The notes beneath the pieces were generated by a model, which worked only from the letters and a program-made list of their open reading frames with translations, was not told the origin of the DNA and ran no database searches. A stretch of DNA of 64,000 nucleotides from Actinomadura atramentaria DSM 43919 (GTDB lineage: Bacteria > Actinomycetota > Actinomycetes > Streptosporangiales > Streptosporangiaceae), in NCBI RefSeq assembly GCF_000381885.1, contig NZ_KB907212.1, positions 124,001 to 188,000 of the forward strand. The letters are read 5' to 3'. Each line of letters starts with the position of its first letter. Positions within the stretch are counted from its first letter, which is position 1. Positions 17,058 to 25,223 of the stretch are shown one piece after another. The translations under genes were made by a program, and so were the position numbers.

Positions 17058-17831
17058 TCAGCGGCGCTCCAGCGTCGCGACCACGACGAGCCGCCGCAGG
17101 TTCGAGCCCTTCGGCGTGCAGGTGATCAGCGTCAGGTAGGAGCCGCTGCGGCGGTCGCTTCCGAACGGCGTCGCGTTGAGGACGTCGGTGCGGTTCGGGG
17201 TGACGACGCGGCTCGTCCGGACGCGGTACCGGTAGCGCGCGCCGCCGGACCGGACGTCCACGACGTCGCCGCGCCGCAGCTTGTCGAGGTCGGCGAACGG
17301 CGCGGCGCCCATCGTGCGGTGCCCGAACAGGACGGCGTTGCCGGGGCGGCCGGGGAGCTGCGTGCCGGGGTAGTGGCCGACGGCCCGCTCCAGCACCTCG
17401 GCCGAGACGCCCTCGCGGATGGCGCTGCTCTTGCCGCCGCGCGGCAGCGACACCGTGCCGATCCGCTCGCCCGCGGTGGGGGCGGCGGGGGCGGCGGGGG
17501 CGGCGGCGGCGGGAGCGGCGGCGGGCAGCGCGAGGGTGACGGCCAGGGCGCGGGCGGCGGTGAGGGTCGCGGTGCCGGTCGCGGCGCTGGTCGCCGCGCC
17601 GGTGGTGAGCGCGCCGGCCGTCAGCGCGGCGGCGGTGAGGGTGCCCGTGGTCAGGAAGCGCGTGGTCAGGAAGCGCGCGGTGAGGAAGCGCGCGGTGAGG
17701 AAGCGCGCGGTGAGGAAGCGCGCGGTGAGGAAGCGCGCGGTGAGGAAGCGCGCGGTGAAGAAGCGTGTGGTGAGTCCGGCGCGCGGGACGCGCGAGGGGC
17801 GGACGGGGCGGGCGGATCGGCTGCGGAACAT
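17058..17831 (-). CDS. Class E-type sortase with an N-terminal ARFLT repeat array
   Basis: 257 residues. The C-terminal half (from about residue 120) is a sortase: RIGTVSLPRG, NAVLFGHRTMG with catalytic His171, TLITCTPKG with Cys238, and Arg246/247 in NLRRLVVV. Sortases of this class attach secreted proteins to peptidoglycan. The N-terminus is odd. Residues 22-60 are tandem pentapeptides T-A-R-F-L, encoded by a 15-bp minisatellite, followed by an Ala/Thr-rich stretch (61-120) whose hydrophobic part (about 93-117) may be the membrane anchor. The repeated Arg every five residues would not form a normal transmembrane helix. No LPxTG-type substrate gene lies nearby. Confidence 0.88.
   Translation of the reverse strand: MFRSRSARPVRPSRVPRAGLTTRFFTARFLTARFLTARFLTARFLTARFLTARFLTTRFLTTGTLTAAALTAGALTTGAATSAATGTATLTAARALAVTLALPAAAPAAAAPAAPAAPTAGERIGTVSLPRGGKSSAIREGVSAEVLERAVGHYPGTQLPGRPGNAVLFGHRTMGAAPFADLDKLRRGDVVDVRSGGARYRYRVRTSRVVTPNRTDVLNATPFGSDRRSGSYLTLITCTPKGSNLRRLVVVATLERR
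17647..17766 (-). repeat. 15-bp minisatellite, eight copies, inside the sortase gene
   Basis: Eight head-to-tail copies of a 15-bp unit, G[C/T]GGT[G/C]A[G/A]GAAGCGC on the plus strand. The middle five (17677-17751) are identical and the outer ones carry one to three changes. The array is in frame, so copy number changes would add or remove ARFLT units without a frameshift. Confidence 0.95.
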
Positions 17832-18045
17832 GGCGCTCCCGGCGGTGACGGCGGCCCGCCGGAACCGGGCGCGCGGTCGCGCGGTCGCCCGGTCGCGTCA
17901 CGGGCCGCGGAAAAGGGACGCCTGAGCGTAACGCCCGCGCGGAATGGCGCACCGGCCGTTGCCGTAAAGCCGGAATAAAGGCTCGCCCGGATGTCGGGAA
18001 CGCGAATTATCGCGGCTTTGTTCCGAGGTTTCCGGGCAGAAAAGG

Positions 18046-18080
18046 GCGAAGCCGCCCGGACCAGGTCCGGGCGGCTTCGC
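18046..18080 (-). terminator. Strong rho-independent-type terminator of the small secreted protein gene
   Basis: A perfect 16-bp stem (18046-18061 with 18065-18080) and a 3-nt loop. On the minus strand it is followed by CCTTTTC. It lies 14 nt past the stop of the 18095 gene. Confidence 0.85.
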
Positions 18081-18094
18081 CGAGGGTGCGAGAC

Positions 18095-18352
18095 TCAGTG
18101 GTCCCAGCCGTGCACGTCGGTGACGTGAACGTGCTTGCTGTTGCCGGCCACGCCGTTGCCGCAGTTGCCCTGCTGGTTCTTGATCGCGAGGATGTCCGAG
18201 ATGATCGGAAGAACGTCGCGGCAGGTCTGCAGGTTCAGCAGCTGCTGGTTCTGGGGGTCGTCGCCGCCCACGCCCGCGAGGGCCGGCGTCGCGGCGACGC
18301 CCGAGAAACCGGCGCCGACGATGAGGCCGGTGACGATCGCACGCTTGAACAT
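18095..18352 (-). CDS. Small secreted protein, faintly rodlin-like
   Basis: 85 residues from the ATG at 18352, preceded by GGAG. A signal peptide ends at ATPALA, leaving a mature chain of about 57 residues that starts GVGGDDPQNQ. The mature part has two cysteines (LQTCRDVLPIISDI and QGNCGNG) and a His-rich tail HVHVTDVHGWDH. The small size, the signal peptide and the spacing of two cysteines around a hydrophobic V-x-x-I segment recall rodlins of the Streptomyces aerial surface, but the resemblance is weak. The His-rich end could bind metal. It has its own strong terminator, consistent with high expression. Confidence 0.72.
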   Translation of the reverse strand: MFKRAIVTGLIVGAGFSGVAATPALAGVGGDDPQNQQLLNLQTCRDVLPIISDILAIKNQQGNCGNGVAGNSKHVHVTDVHGWDH

Positions 18353-18702
18353 GGAGACTCCATTCGATGAAGTGTGTCCGGATTGTGTCCCCAGTGGCGG
18401 GTGTTCGCCGTCCGGGACACGTGAGAATGGCACCTCAGATGTGACCTCAGCGCAACCGAAGGAAACGTACTTTAATCAAACTTGACATTTTGGCGACGTT
18501 GCGTCGGCATCGGTATGCACGGAATGTCGCACAATGTTTGGATATGTCGTCCTGGTGGTTTGCCGTGAATGGTGCGGCGCGGGGTCGATTAGCGTTCTTG
18601 GTGGTACGGCGGATATCGGGGATATCCACGGGTGGGTCCGGGATGTGCGGCCCGGCGCGAGGCGGCCGGGCGGCCGCCGACGCTCCGCCCGGCGTTCCGG
18701 CG
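18353..18702. other. AT-richer intergenic regulatory region
   Basis: No convincing gene is present. The segment 18450-18620 is clearly less GC-rich than the rest of the window. It contains TTGACA at 18482-18487 (plus strand) and a GGATATC-GGG-GATATCC dyad at 18611-18627. It should hold the promoters of the two flanking secreted-protein genes, which point away from each other. Confidence 0.5.
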
Positions 18703-18731
18703 ACGGAGAGTACGTGACTGCTACTCTCCGT
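18703..18731. promoter_or_regulatory. Perfect 10+10 bp dyad upstream of a secreted-protein gene
   Basis: ACGGAGAGTA (18703-18712) and TACTCTCCGT (18722-18731) form a perfect inverted repeat with a 9-bp spacer, 75 bp before the start at 18806. The size suits a dimeric repressor or activator; as RNA it would also fold into a hairpin. Confidence 0.5.
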
Positions 18732-18805
18732 GACTCGGCGGACGCGGGGCGCCTCGCCCGCGCGTCGGCCCGGAACCCTCACCCGACATCCGCGAAGGAA
18801 CGACC

Positions 18806-19330
18806 ATGCGCACCTGGATGAAGAAGACCGGCCGCACCGTCCTGCTCGCCGCCGGGGTCGCGGCGCTCGGCGTCGGCGCCGGCGGCGTCGCGAACGCCGC
18901 CCCGAGCCTGCCCGTCCCGTCCGGCGGCGCGCAGGGCGACGAGCCGCAGCCGACGCTGCGCGACCTGCCGCTGTGGGGCCAGCTCTCCACGCTGCTCGGC
19001 GTCGCCCCGCAGAACGCCCCGCAGAACACGTCGCAGGGCGGGCAGCAGGGCGCGCAGGCCCCGGCCGCCGAGGCGGGCCCGGCGCAGCGCCGCGCCGACG
19101 TGCCCGGCGCGCACGGCGGTCCGGGCGCGCTCGCGGCCGACGCGCCCGGCGAGATGCCCGCCGACGCGTCCCCGGGCATCCGCGCGCACCTGCCGGGCGG
19201 CCAGCTCCGCGACACGGTCTTCGGGCTGATCCGGACGCTCGGCGTCCAGCCGGACAAGGGCGCGGAGGCGGCGCAGGCCGCCGCCAAGCCGGTCCTGCAG
19301 AAGGCGGCTCCCAAGCACGCGGGGCGCTGA
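18806..19330 (+). CDS. Secreted low-complexity protein of unknown function
   Basis: 174 residues with AAGGA before the ATG. The signal peptide ends at VANAA (about residue 31). The mature chain is rich in Gln, Pro, Ala and Gly (PQNAPQNTSQGGQQGAQAP) with two short helical parts (LRDLPLWGQLSTLLG near residue 51 and LRDTVFGLIRTLG near residue 134). No enzyme motif, cysteine or sortase signal is present. It is monocistronic, between a 29-bp dyad and a strong terminator. Function unknown; a cell-surface or envelope role is likely from the export signal. Confidence 0.75.
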   Translation: MRTWMKKTGRTVLLAAGVAALGVGAGGVANAAPSLPVPSGGAQGDEPQPTLRDLPLWGQLSTLLGVAPQNAPQNTSQGGQQGAQAPAAEAGPAQRRADVPGAHGGPGALAADAPGEMPADASPGIRAHLPGGQLRDTVFGLIRTLGVQPDKGAEAAQAAAKPVLQKAAPKHAGR

Positions 19331-19354
19331 CCGGCGGGCTCACCGGACCGGGGA

Positions 19355-19385
19355 AAAGGGGCGGCGCGCGGTGCGCCGCCCCTTT
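19355..19385 (+). terminator. Terminator of the secreted low-complexity protein gene
   Basis: A perfect 13-bp stem (19355-19367 with 19373-19385) with a 5-nt loop, beginning in AAA and ending in TTT, 25 nt after the stop codon. Confidence 0.85.
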
Positions 19386-19695
19386 CTCATGCGCGGCGTC
19401 CGGCCGTTCCGCGGACCGCTGCGCGGGGAAATGGAAGGTATTTCCCGGTACGGGATCAAAGTCGGTGTGATCTCCTCTGGAGTCGTTAAAGAAGGCGCAG
19501 TCATCGCCGAAAAATGCGGGTGTCGGGGTTCTGTCGCCTGCCATGCTGTCGTTTGCTTCAGGCGGTTCATCCGCCCTTCACCGCAGTAACGCCACCTCGG
19601 TGAAGGGGGTCATCGGGCGCCATCGGACGCCGTCGCCGGGCCGCCGGTTCGCCGATGAGGCTGTTTTCTTTCTTCTCGCGCAAGGGGCAGTCGGG
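19386..19695 (+). other. Leader region of the exopolysaccharide operon with stacked hairpins
   Basis: 310 bp without a credible gene. Near its middle GGCGG-TTCAT-CCGCC (19561-19575) overlaps by two bases a 10-bp stem, CCCTTCACCG/CGGTGAAGGG (19574-19583 with 19598-19607, 14-nt loop). Because they share bases the two hairpins are partly exclusive, as in attenuators. No known riboswitch consensus was recognised. The promoter is probably in the AT-richer part around 19440-19510. Confidence 0.4.
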
Positions 19696-21273
19696 ATGGG
19701 TACGCACAGGCCGGTCGCCAAGACGCCGCCGGGCGATGCCGTCCGGTGCGCGCCGGAATTCTCCGGTACCGGGGAATCGCCGCGCATTCCCCTTCCGCCG
19801 CGCCGGGGGCGGGCGGTGCCCGTGCTGGTGCCCGTGCTGATGCCCGCCGTGCTGCTGATCGCCGGGGACGCCGCGTGCGCGTTCGCGGTCGGCCGCGCGA
19901 TGCTCGGCGGTGCGGAGCAGGCCGCGGCGGCGGCGAGCGGCGCGCTCGTCCTGCTGAACCTGTCCGGCGGGCTGTACCGGCTGCGGCGGCTGCCCGGCCC
20001 CGCCCCCGACCTTCGGCCGCTCGCCACCCGAGCGCTCGCCGTCGTCGCGGGGCTCGCGGTGCTCACCCCGGCGTTCTCGGGGCCGCGCGGCACGGGGGCG
20101 CTGACGCGTCCGCTCACCGGGCCCGCCGTCGGCGCGGGTTCCGGCGCGGTGGAGTGGCTGGCGGGCTGGCTGGCGGAGGCGGCGCTGTTCGTCCTCGCGC
20201 CGTGGGCGCTGCGCTGCGCGGCGCACCGGGCGCTGCGGCTGTGCGCGCGGTTCGGCCGGGACGGGACGCGGGGCCGCCCGCCCGCGCTCGTCGTCGGCAC
20301 CGGTGTGCTCAGCGACTACCTCGTCTGGTCGCTGCGGCGGCGGCCGGAGATCGGGCTGCTGCCGCTGGGGCGGCTCGCGATGGGCAGTCCGGACGGCGCG
20401 GGCGGCACGCCCGTCCTGGGCGGGCCGTTCGACCTGCGGCGCGTCATCGAGAGCCACGGGATCGAGACGGCCGTCGTGGTGCTCGACGAGATCGAGCACG
20501 AGTACGTCGAGCCCGCCGTCCGGCAGTGCGTCGAGGCGGGCTGCGAGACGCTGGTCGTGCCGCTGTCCTGGGCGCCGTCGCCGCCCGGCGCGCCGATCCG
20601 CGCCGCCGCGCCGGGGCTCCCGTCCGGCACCGGGCGGGTGCGGCGGCTCGCGGGCGTGCCGTGCGTCCCGCTGACGCGCCGCCCGTACGGTCCGGCCGCG
20701 CGGTTCCTCAAGCGCGCCTTCGACCTGGCGGTCGCGCTGCTGCTGCTCGCCGTGCTGTGGCCGCTGCTGCTGGCGTGCGCGCTCGCCGTCCGGTGGGAGT
20801 CCGGGCCGGGCGTGCTGTTCCGGCAGTCGCGGATCGGCCTGGAGGGGCGGCCGTTCGTCCTGCTGAAGTTCCGGACGCTGCGGCCCGCCGACGCGACCGA
20901 GGCGGACACGCGCTGGTCCGTCCACGGCGACGACCGGATCGGGCCGGTCGGCGGGTTCCTGCGGCGCACCTCGCTGGACGAGCTGCCGCAGCTCTGGAAC
21001 GTCGTGCGCGGCGACATGAGCCTCGTCGGGCCGCGCCCCGAGCGGCCCCACTTCGTGCGGCGGTTCTCCGAGACGTGCCCCGGCTACGTCCTGCGGCACC
21101 GGGTGCCGGTCGGGATGACGGGGTGGGCGCAGGTCCACGGGCTGCGCGGCGACACCTCCATCGAGATGCGCGCCCGGTTCGACAACCACTACATCGACCA
21201 CTGGTCGTTCGCGACGGACCTGAAGATCCTGCTGCTGACCGCGAACGCGATGATCCCGCGGCGGCGCGCGTGA
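19696..21273 (+). CDS. Polyprenyl glycosylphosphotransferase (exopolysaccharide initiating enzyme)
   Basis: 525 residues from the ATG at 19696, chosen because AAGGGG precedes it; the frame is open further upstream. The N-terminal half has four or five hydrophobic helices and a CoA-binding-like domain (ALVVGTGVLSDYLVWSL). From about residue 339 comes the bacterial sugar transferase domain: KRAFDLAVALLLL helix, FRQSRIGLEGRPF, LKFRTL, the catalytic DE pair in RTSLDELPQLWNV, GDMSLVGPRPERP and the PGYVLRHRVPVGMTGWAQV segment. These enzymes move a sugar-1-phosphate from a nucleotide sugar to undecaprenyl phosphate, the first step of repeat-unit assembly at the inner face of the membrane. It is the first gene of a nine-gene operon. 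Confidence 0.93.
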   Translation: MGTHRPVAKTPPGDAVRCAPEFSGTGESPRIPLPPRRGRAVPVLVPVLMPAVLLIAGDAACAFAVGRAMLGGAEQAAAAASGALVLLNLSGGLYRLRRLPGPAPDLRPLATRALAVVAGLAVLTPAFSGPRGTGALTRPLTGPAVGAGSGAVEWLAGWLAEAALFVLAPWALRCAAHRALRLCARFGRDGTRGRPPALVVGTGVLSDYLVWSLRRRPEIGLLPLGRLAMGSPDGAGGTPVLGGPFDLRRVIESHGIETAVVVLDEIEHEYVEPAVRQCVEAGCETLVVPLSWAPSPPGAPIRAAAPGLPSGTGRVRRLAGVPCVPLTRRPYGPAARFLKRAFDLAVALLLLAVLWPLLLACALAVRWESGPGVLFRQSRIGLEGRPFVLLKFRTLRPADATEADTRWSVHGDDRIGPVGGFLRRTSLDELPQLWNVVRGDMSLVGPRPERPHFVRRFSETCPGYVLRHRVPVGMTGWAQVHGLRGDTSIEMRARFDNHYIDHWSFATDLKILLLTANAMIPRRRA

Positions 21274-22664
21274 GGCACCGGTTCGCGGTTCCGCGCGCCG
21301 TCCGCCGCGCGCGGGCGGCGCTGCGCCGCCGGGTCGGGGCGGCGCGGCCGAGCTGGCTCGTGGCCGCGACGGTGCTGGCGGTCGCGGTGCCGCCGGGGCC
21401 GCAGGACCCGGACGGGGGCGTGAACCCGACCGTCGCGGACGGGGTGAGCGCCGTGCTCGTCCTCGTCGTCTTGGCGTTCGCGGTCGCGCGGCGGTGGACG
21501 CTGCCCGCGCGGGCGCTCCCCGCGTTCGCGCCGCTGCTCGTCGCGCTCGGCGCGACCACGGTCGCGTCGCGGGACGTCGCGGCGAGCCTGCCGGGGTTCG
21601 TGCGGAACGCGCAGATCTTCGTGCTGGTGCCGCTGGCGGTCGTCCTCGCGCTCCGCGAGCGGAGGGACACCGCCGTCGTGGGCGGCGCGGTGCTGGCGGT
21701 CGCCGTCGTCGAGTCGGCGTACGGGCTGTGGCAGTCGGCGACGGGGCACGGCGCGTCCTACGACGGCGCGCCGGTCCGCGCGGTGGGGACGTTCGGGTCG
21801 CTGGACGTCATGGCGCTGTCCACGGTCGCCTCGTTCGGGGTGCTCGCGGCGCTGGCGTTCGCGCTCGCCGGGTCGCGGCGGGCGCGGTTCGCGCTCGTCC
21901 CGGCGTTCGCCGTGCTCGCGGCGGCGCTCGGCGCGGCGCTGAGCCGGGGGAGCTGGATCGCGCTCGCCGTCGCCGTCGCGGCCGTGCTGCTCGTGGTGAA
22001 CCGGCGGCTGCTCGTCGTCGCGGTCGCGTGCGGAGCGGCGCTCGGCGTCGTCGTGGTCGGCGGGTTCGGGATCGGCGCGGACACCGTCGCGCAGCGCGTC
22101 CGGTCGATCGCGTCCACGGCCGACACGCCGGACCAGTCCGTCAGCGACCGGTACGCGCTGTGGCGGACGGCCGAGGACATCTGGGGCGCGCACCCGGTCG
22201 CGGGCGTCGGCGTGAAGAACTTCCCGGCGTTCCGCGACGCGCACGCGCCGCTGGAGCTGTCGTCGGGCGGCGAGACGGCCGACGCCGTCAACGGCTACCA
22301 CCGGCAGCCGCTCCTCTCCCCGCACAACGAGTACCTGCTGCTGCTCAGCGAACAGGGCCTGCTGGGTTTCGGCGGTCTCGCCGTGCTCGCGGGGACGCTC
22401 GCGCACGGCCTGTGGCAGCGACGTCCGGACGGCGGGGCCGACGCGGCGTGGACGCTCGCGGCCGGGTTCCTGTGCTGGCTGCTCGTGGACTTCCTGTACT
22501 CCGACCAGGGCGGCCCGACGTGCGTGCTCGTCGCGGTGCTCCTGGGCGTCGTCGCCCACCGGGCCCTCGCGACCCGGCGGCCCGTCCCCGGGCCCCGGCC
22601 GGGCGACTTCCGGACGGCCGACGGCTCGTTCGGCCAGCTTCGGACCGCGGGAGTCCGCGCGTGA
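21270..22664 (+). CDS. O-antigen ligase/polymerase-like membrane protein
   Basis: 464 residues, with a GTG start overlapping the previous stop (GTGA at 21270). About ten hydrophobic helices are separated by a large outer loop (residues 275-350) that carries the Wzy/WaaL-type signature: SVSDRYALWRTAEDIWGAHPVAGVGVKNF and LLSPHNEYLLLLSEQGLLG with the conserved His. The family joins or polymerises undecaprenyl-linked glycans outside the membrane. In this operon a Wzy-type polymerase role is more likely than ligation, since the cluster also has a Wzz-like gene and a flippase. Confidence 0.85.
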   Translation: MRHRFAVPRAVRRARAALRRRVGAARPSWLVAATVLAVAVPPGPQDPDGGVNPTVADGVSAVLVLVVLAFAVARRWTLPARALPAFAPLLVALGATTVASRDVAASLPGFVRNAQIFVLVPLAVVLALRERRDTAVVGGAVLAVAVVESAYGLWQSATGHGASYDGAPVRAVGTFGSLDVMALSTVASFGVLAALAFALAGSRRARFALVPAFAVLAAALGAALSRGSWIALAVAVAAVLLVVNRRLLVVAVACGAALGVVVVGGFGIGADTVAQRVRSIASTADTPDQSVSDRYALWRTAEDIWGAHPVAGVGVKNFPAFRDAHAPLELSSGGETADAVNGYHRQPLLSPHNEYLLLLSEQGLLGFGGLAVLAGTLAHGLWQRRPDGGADAAWTLAAGFLCWLLVDFLYSDQGGPTCVLVAVLLGVVAHRALATRRPVPGPRPGDFRTADGSFGQLRTAGVRA

Positions 22665-22711
22665 GCGCGGCGGAGACGCGCGGTCCGGCCGCCGTGGGGA
22701 GTCCGGTGTGA
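22661..22711 (+). CDS. 16-codon coupling ORF between two membrane-protein genes
   Basis: A GTG-initiated frame (MSAAETRGPAAVGSPV) overlaps the preceding stop by GTGA at 22661 and the following start by GTGTGA at 22706-22711. It fills the only gap in the otherwise overlapping chain and could keep ribosomes moving from the polymerase gene to the flippase gene. It may be a chance frame; no peptide function is proposed. Confidence 0.35.
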   Translation: MSAAETRGPAAVGSPV

Positions 22712-24453
22712 AGACGGCGGTGACGTTGCGGGCGGTGCCCGACGCGGCGGACGAGACGGCCGGTGCGGCGCGCGGCCGGATGCGGTCGGCGGTTCGGCGG
22801 CTCGTCTGGGGCGCGCTGTGGAACGCGCGCGGCGCCCTGTGGCGGATCTGGGTGGTGACGTGCGGCGTCGCGGGGTTCAAGCGTGCGATGGCGGGACGGC
22901 GCATCGCCGCGAGTGGCGTCCGGCGGGTCTCGGTCCGGCGGGCGGCGGCGCTCAGCGCCGTGCTCGTCGGAGCCGGGACCGCGCTCGGGTTCGTCCGGGA
23001 CCTGCTCATGGCGCACACGTTCGGGGCCGGGCGCGACACCGACGCGTTCCTGATCGGCTGGATGATCCCCGAGACCGCGTCGCCGCTGCTCATCGAGGAC
23101 GCGATGGCGCTGCTGGCCGTCCCGCTGGTGACGCGGGCGCTGCGCGGCGCGGGCAGCGCGCGGCCGCTCGCCGCCGCCGTGCTGCCCCGGCTCGTCGCGG
23201 TGCTCGCCGTCGTGGCGGGGGCGCTCGCGGTCGGTGCGCCGCTGCTCGTCGCGGGCGTCGCGCCCGGCCTCGCCGATCCGCACGACGCCGTCCGCTGCGT
23301 GCGGATCGCGGCGGTGACGGTCGTGATGTTCGGCGTCGCGGGCTTCATGAGCGCGACGCTGCGCGCGCACGGCCGGTTCGGGCCGCCCGCCGCGATCTAC
23401 CTGGCGTACAACGCGGGCATCGTCGCGTCGATCGTCCTGCTGCAGCACCGGTGGGGCGTGATGAGCGCGGCGGCGGGCGTCGCGGTCGGCAGCGTGCTGA
23501 TGGTCGCGGTGCAGGCGCCCGCGTTCGCGCGCTGCCTCGGCCCGGCGCGGCGGATCGCGCCGGACGGCCCGCCGGTGGAACTGCTGACGGCTGCGGCGCT
23601 GCTGCCCGTCGTCGCGTTCACGCTGGCCCGGCAGGCGCAGGTGTTCGTCGAGCGGTTCCTCGGGTCCGGGCTCGCCGCCGGGTCGATCTCCGAGCTGAAC
23701 TACGCGCAGAAGGTCGCGCAGGTGCCGATGGTGCTGTCCCTGCTCGTCGTCACCGTGACGTTCCCGCGGCTCGCGCGGGCGTCCGCCGACGCCGACGTGC
23801 GGCGGTTCCGCGACGGCGTGGAGCGCGACGTCCTGGCGGTCAGCGCGCTGATCCTCGCCGCGACCGCGTTCCTCGTCGCGTGCGGGGAGGACGTCGTCAC
23901 CGTCCTGTTCCGGCACGGCGCGTTCGGCGCGGCAGACACCGAGGGCACCGCCCGCATCATGCGCGTGTACGCGTTCGGGCTGTGGGGCCAGACGATGGTC
24001 GGCGTCGCGGCGCGCGCGTTCTTCGCCCGGCGCGGCCCGATGTGGCGGCCCGCGCTCGCGACGGCGCTCGGCCTGGCGCTGACCGTCGCGGTCGGCGCGC
24101 TCGGCGTCGCGTCGTTCGGCGCGCCCGCGCTCGCCGCCGCCAACGCCGCCGGGATCACCGCCGGGGCGCTGGTCATGCTCGCCGGGGTGCGGTCGCGGGT
24201 CGTGCCGATCCGCGTCCGGGTGCTCGGCGCGGGCCTGGCGCGGCTCGGGCTCGCGGCCGGCGCGGCCGGCGCGGCGGGACTCGCCGTCCGGCACCTGCTG
24301 CATCCCGCGCTGCCGCCCGTCGCGGCGCTCCCCGTCTGCGGACTCGCCGTCGCGGGCGTGTACGCGGCGCTCCTCATGCTTCCCCCGGCGGCCGGAATCC
24401 GGCCGCTCGCCCCTGTCGTCCCGTTCGCCCGACGACCGGAAGGACCACGATGA
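22708..24453 (+). CDS. MurJ-like (MVF/MOP) lipid-linked oligosaccharide flippase
   Basis: 581 residues with a GTG start at 22708. Up to 14 hydrophobic helices follow a 70-residue basic N-terminal extension, whose in-frame ATG at 22888 is a possible later start. The motif RDLLMAHTFGAGRDTDAFLIGWMIPE near residues 98-123 is the conserved first-loop region of MurJ/MVF proteins, including the functional Arg and Asp residues. In an exopolysaccharide operon it most likely moves the undecaprenyl-linked repeat unit outward, taking the place of Wzx. Confidence 0.87.
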   Translation: MKTAVTLRAVPDAADETAGAARGRMRSAVRRLVWGALWNARGALWRIWVVTCGVAGFKRAMAGRRIAASGVRRVSVRRAAALSAVLVGAGTALGFVRDLLMAHTFGAGRDTDAFLIGWMIPETASPLLIEDAMALLAVPLVTRALRGAGSARPLAAAVLPRLVAVLAVVAGALAVGAPLLVAGVAPGLADPHDAVRCVRIAAVTVVMFGVAGFMSATLRAHGRFGPPAAIYLAYNAGIVASIVLLQHRWGVMSAAAGVAVGSVLMVAVQAPAFARCLGPARRIAPDGPPVELLTAAALLPVVAFTLARQAQVFVERFLGSGLAAGSISELNYAQKVAQVPMVLSLLVVTVTFPRLARASADADVRRFRDGVERDVLAVSALILAATAFLVACGEDVVTVLFRHGAFGAADTEGTARIMRVYAFGLWGQTMVGVAARAFFARRGPMWRPALATALGLALTVAVGALGVASFGAPALAAANAAGITAGALVMLAGVRSRVVPIRVRVLGAGLARLGLAAGAAGAAGLAVRHLLHPALPPVAALPVCGLAVAGVYAALLMLPPAAGIRPLAPVVPFARRPEGPR

Positions 24454-25223
24454 CCCCGCAGTCGCCGCTCATACCGAGACCCGTCGCCGAGCCGGAGCCC
24501 GTGCCGGAGCCCGCGGAATCGGGCGGGCCGATGCCCTATGTCCTCATGTACCACTCGGTGGACTTCTACGACGCCGACCCGCACCTCGTCACCGTCAGCC
24601 CGCCGCGCTTCGAGCGGCAGCTCCGCTGGCTGGCCGCGCGCGGGCTGCGCGGCGTCGCCGTCCGCGAGCTGCTCGCGGCGCGGCGGACGGGTTCGGCGCG
24701 CGGTCTCGTCGGCCTCACCTTCGACGACGGGTACGCCGACTTCGCGACCCGCGTCCTGCCCGCGCTCGTCCGGTTCGGGTTCACCGCGACGGTGTTCGCC
24801 GTCTCCGACCGGCTCGGCGGCGACAACGCCTGGGACACCGGGCCGCGCAAGAAGCTGCTGACGCCCGCGCAGCTCCGCGTCGCCCACGACCACGGGATGG
24901 AGGTCGCCTCGCACGGGCGGCGGCACGTCTCGTCGACCGGGCTCGCCGACGCGGACCTCGCGGACGAGCTGACCGCCAGCCGCGCCGCGCTGGCGGACGT
25001 CGTCGGCGCGCCCGTCACCGGGTTCGCCTACCCGTACGGGCACGTCGGGGAGCGGGAGGCCGACGCCGTGCGCGCCGCCGGGTACGACTACGCGTGCGCG
25101 ATCCGGCCGCGGGCCGCGTCCCGGCACGCGCTGCCGCGCACGTACGTGGGCGAGCGCGACGGGCGGCTGCGGCTGCACGCCAAGCTGAGGCGGCACGAGC
25201 TGCGTTGGCGGGGCCGCGTCTGA
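24450..25223 (+). CDS. Polysaccharide deacetylase (NodB-type, carbohydrate esterase 4)
   Basis: 257 residues, start ATGA overlapping the upstream stop. After a 25-residue acidic Pro/Glu-rich start, the NodB domain shows motif 1 TFDDGYADF (about residues 90-98, base and metal Asp), motif 2 SHGRRH (about 154-159, metal histidines) and motif 3 FAYPYGH (about 192). No signal peptide is visible, so it may act on intermediates inside the cell or leave by another route. The expected reaction is removal of N-acetyl groups from amino sugars of the polymer made by this cluster. Confidence 0.9.
   Translation: MTPQSPLIPRPVAEPEPVPEPAESGGPMPYVLMYHSVDFYDADPHLVTVSPPRFERQLRWLAARGLRGVAVRELLAARRTGSARGLVGLTFDDGYADFATRVLPALVRFGFTATVFAVSDRLGGDNAWDTGPRKKLLTPAQLRVAHDHGMEVASHGRRHVSSTGLADADLADELTASRAALADVVGAPVTGFAYPYGHVGEREADAVRAAGYDYACAIRPRAASRHALPRTYVGERDGRLRLHAKLRRHELRWRGRV

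Noticed and set aside
17647..17766. Possible CRISPR array
   Set aside because: Repeats are 15 bp, directly adjacent with no spacers, and encode in-frame pentapeptides inside a sortase; no cas genes are present in the window.
18490..18717. A 75-codon plus-strand frame in the AT-richer intergenic region
   Set aside because: TTG start without a ribosome site, codon use unlike the genome, and it crosses two inverted repeats; better read as promoter DNA.
18806..19330. Secreted protein as a substrate of the nearby sortase
   Set aside because: No LPxTG/LAxTG-type signal, no C-terminal hydrophobic helix and no basic tail.
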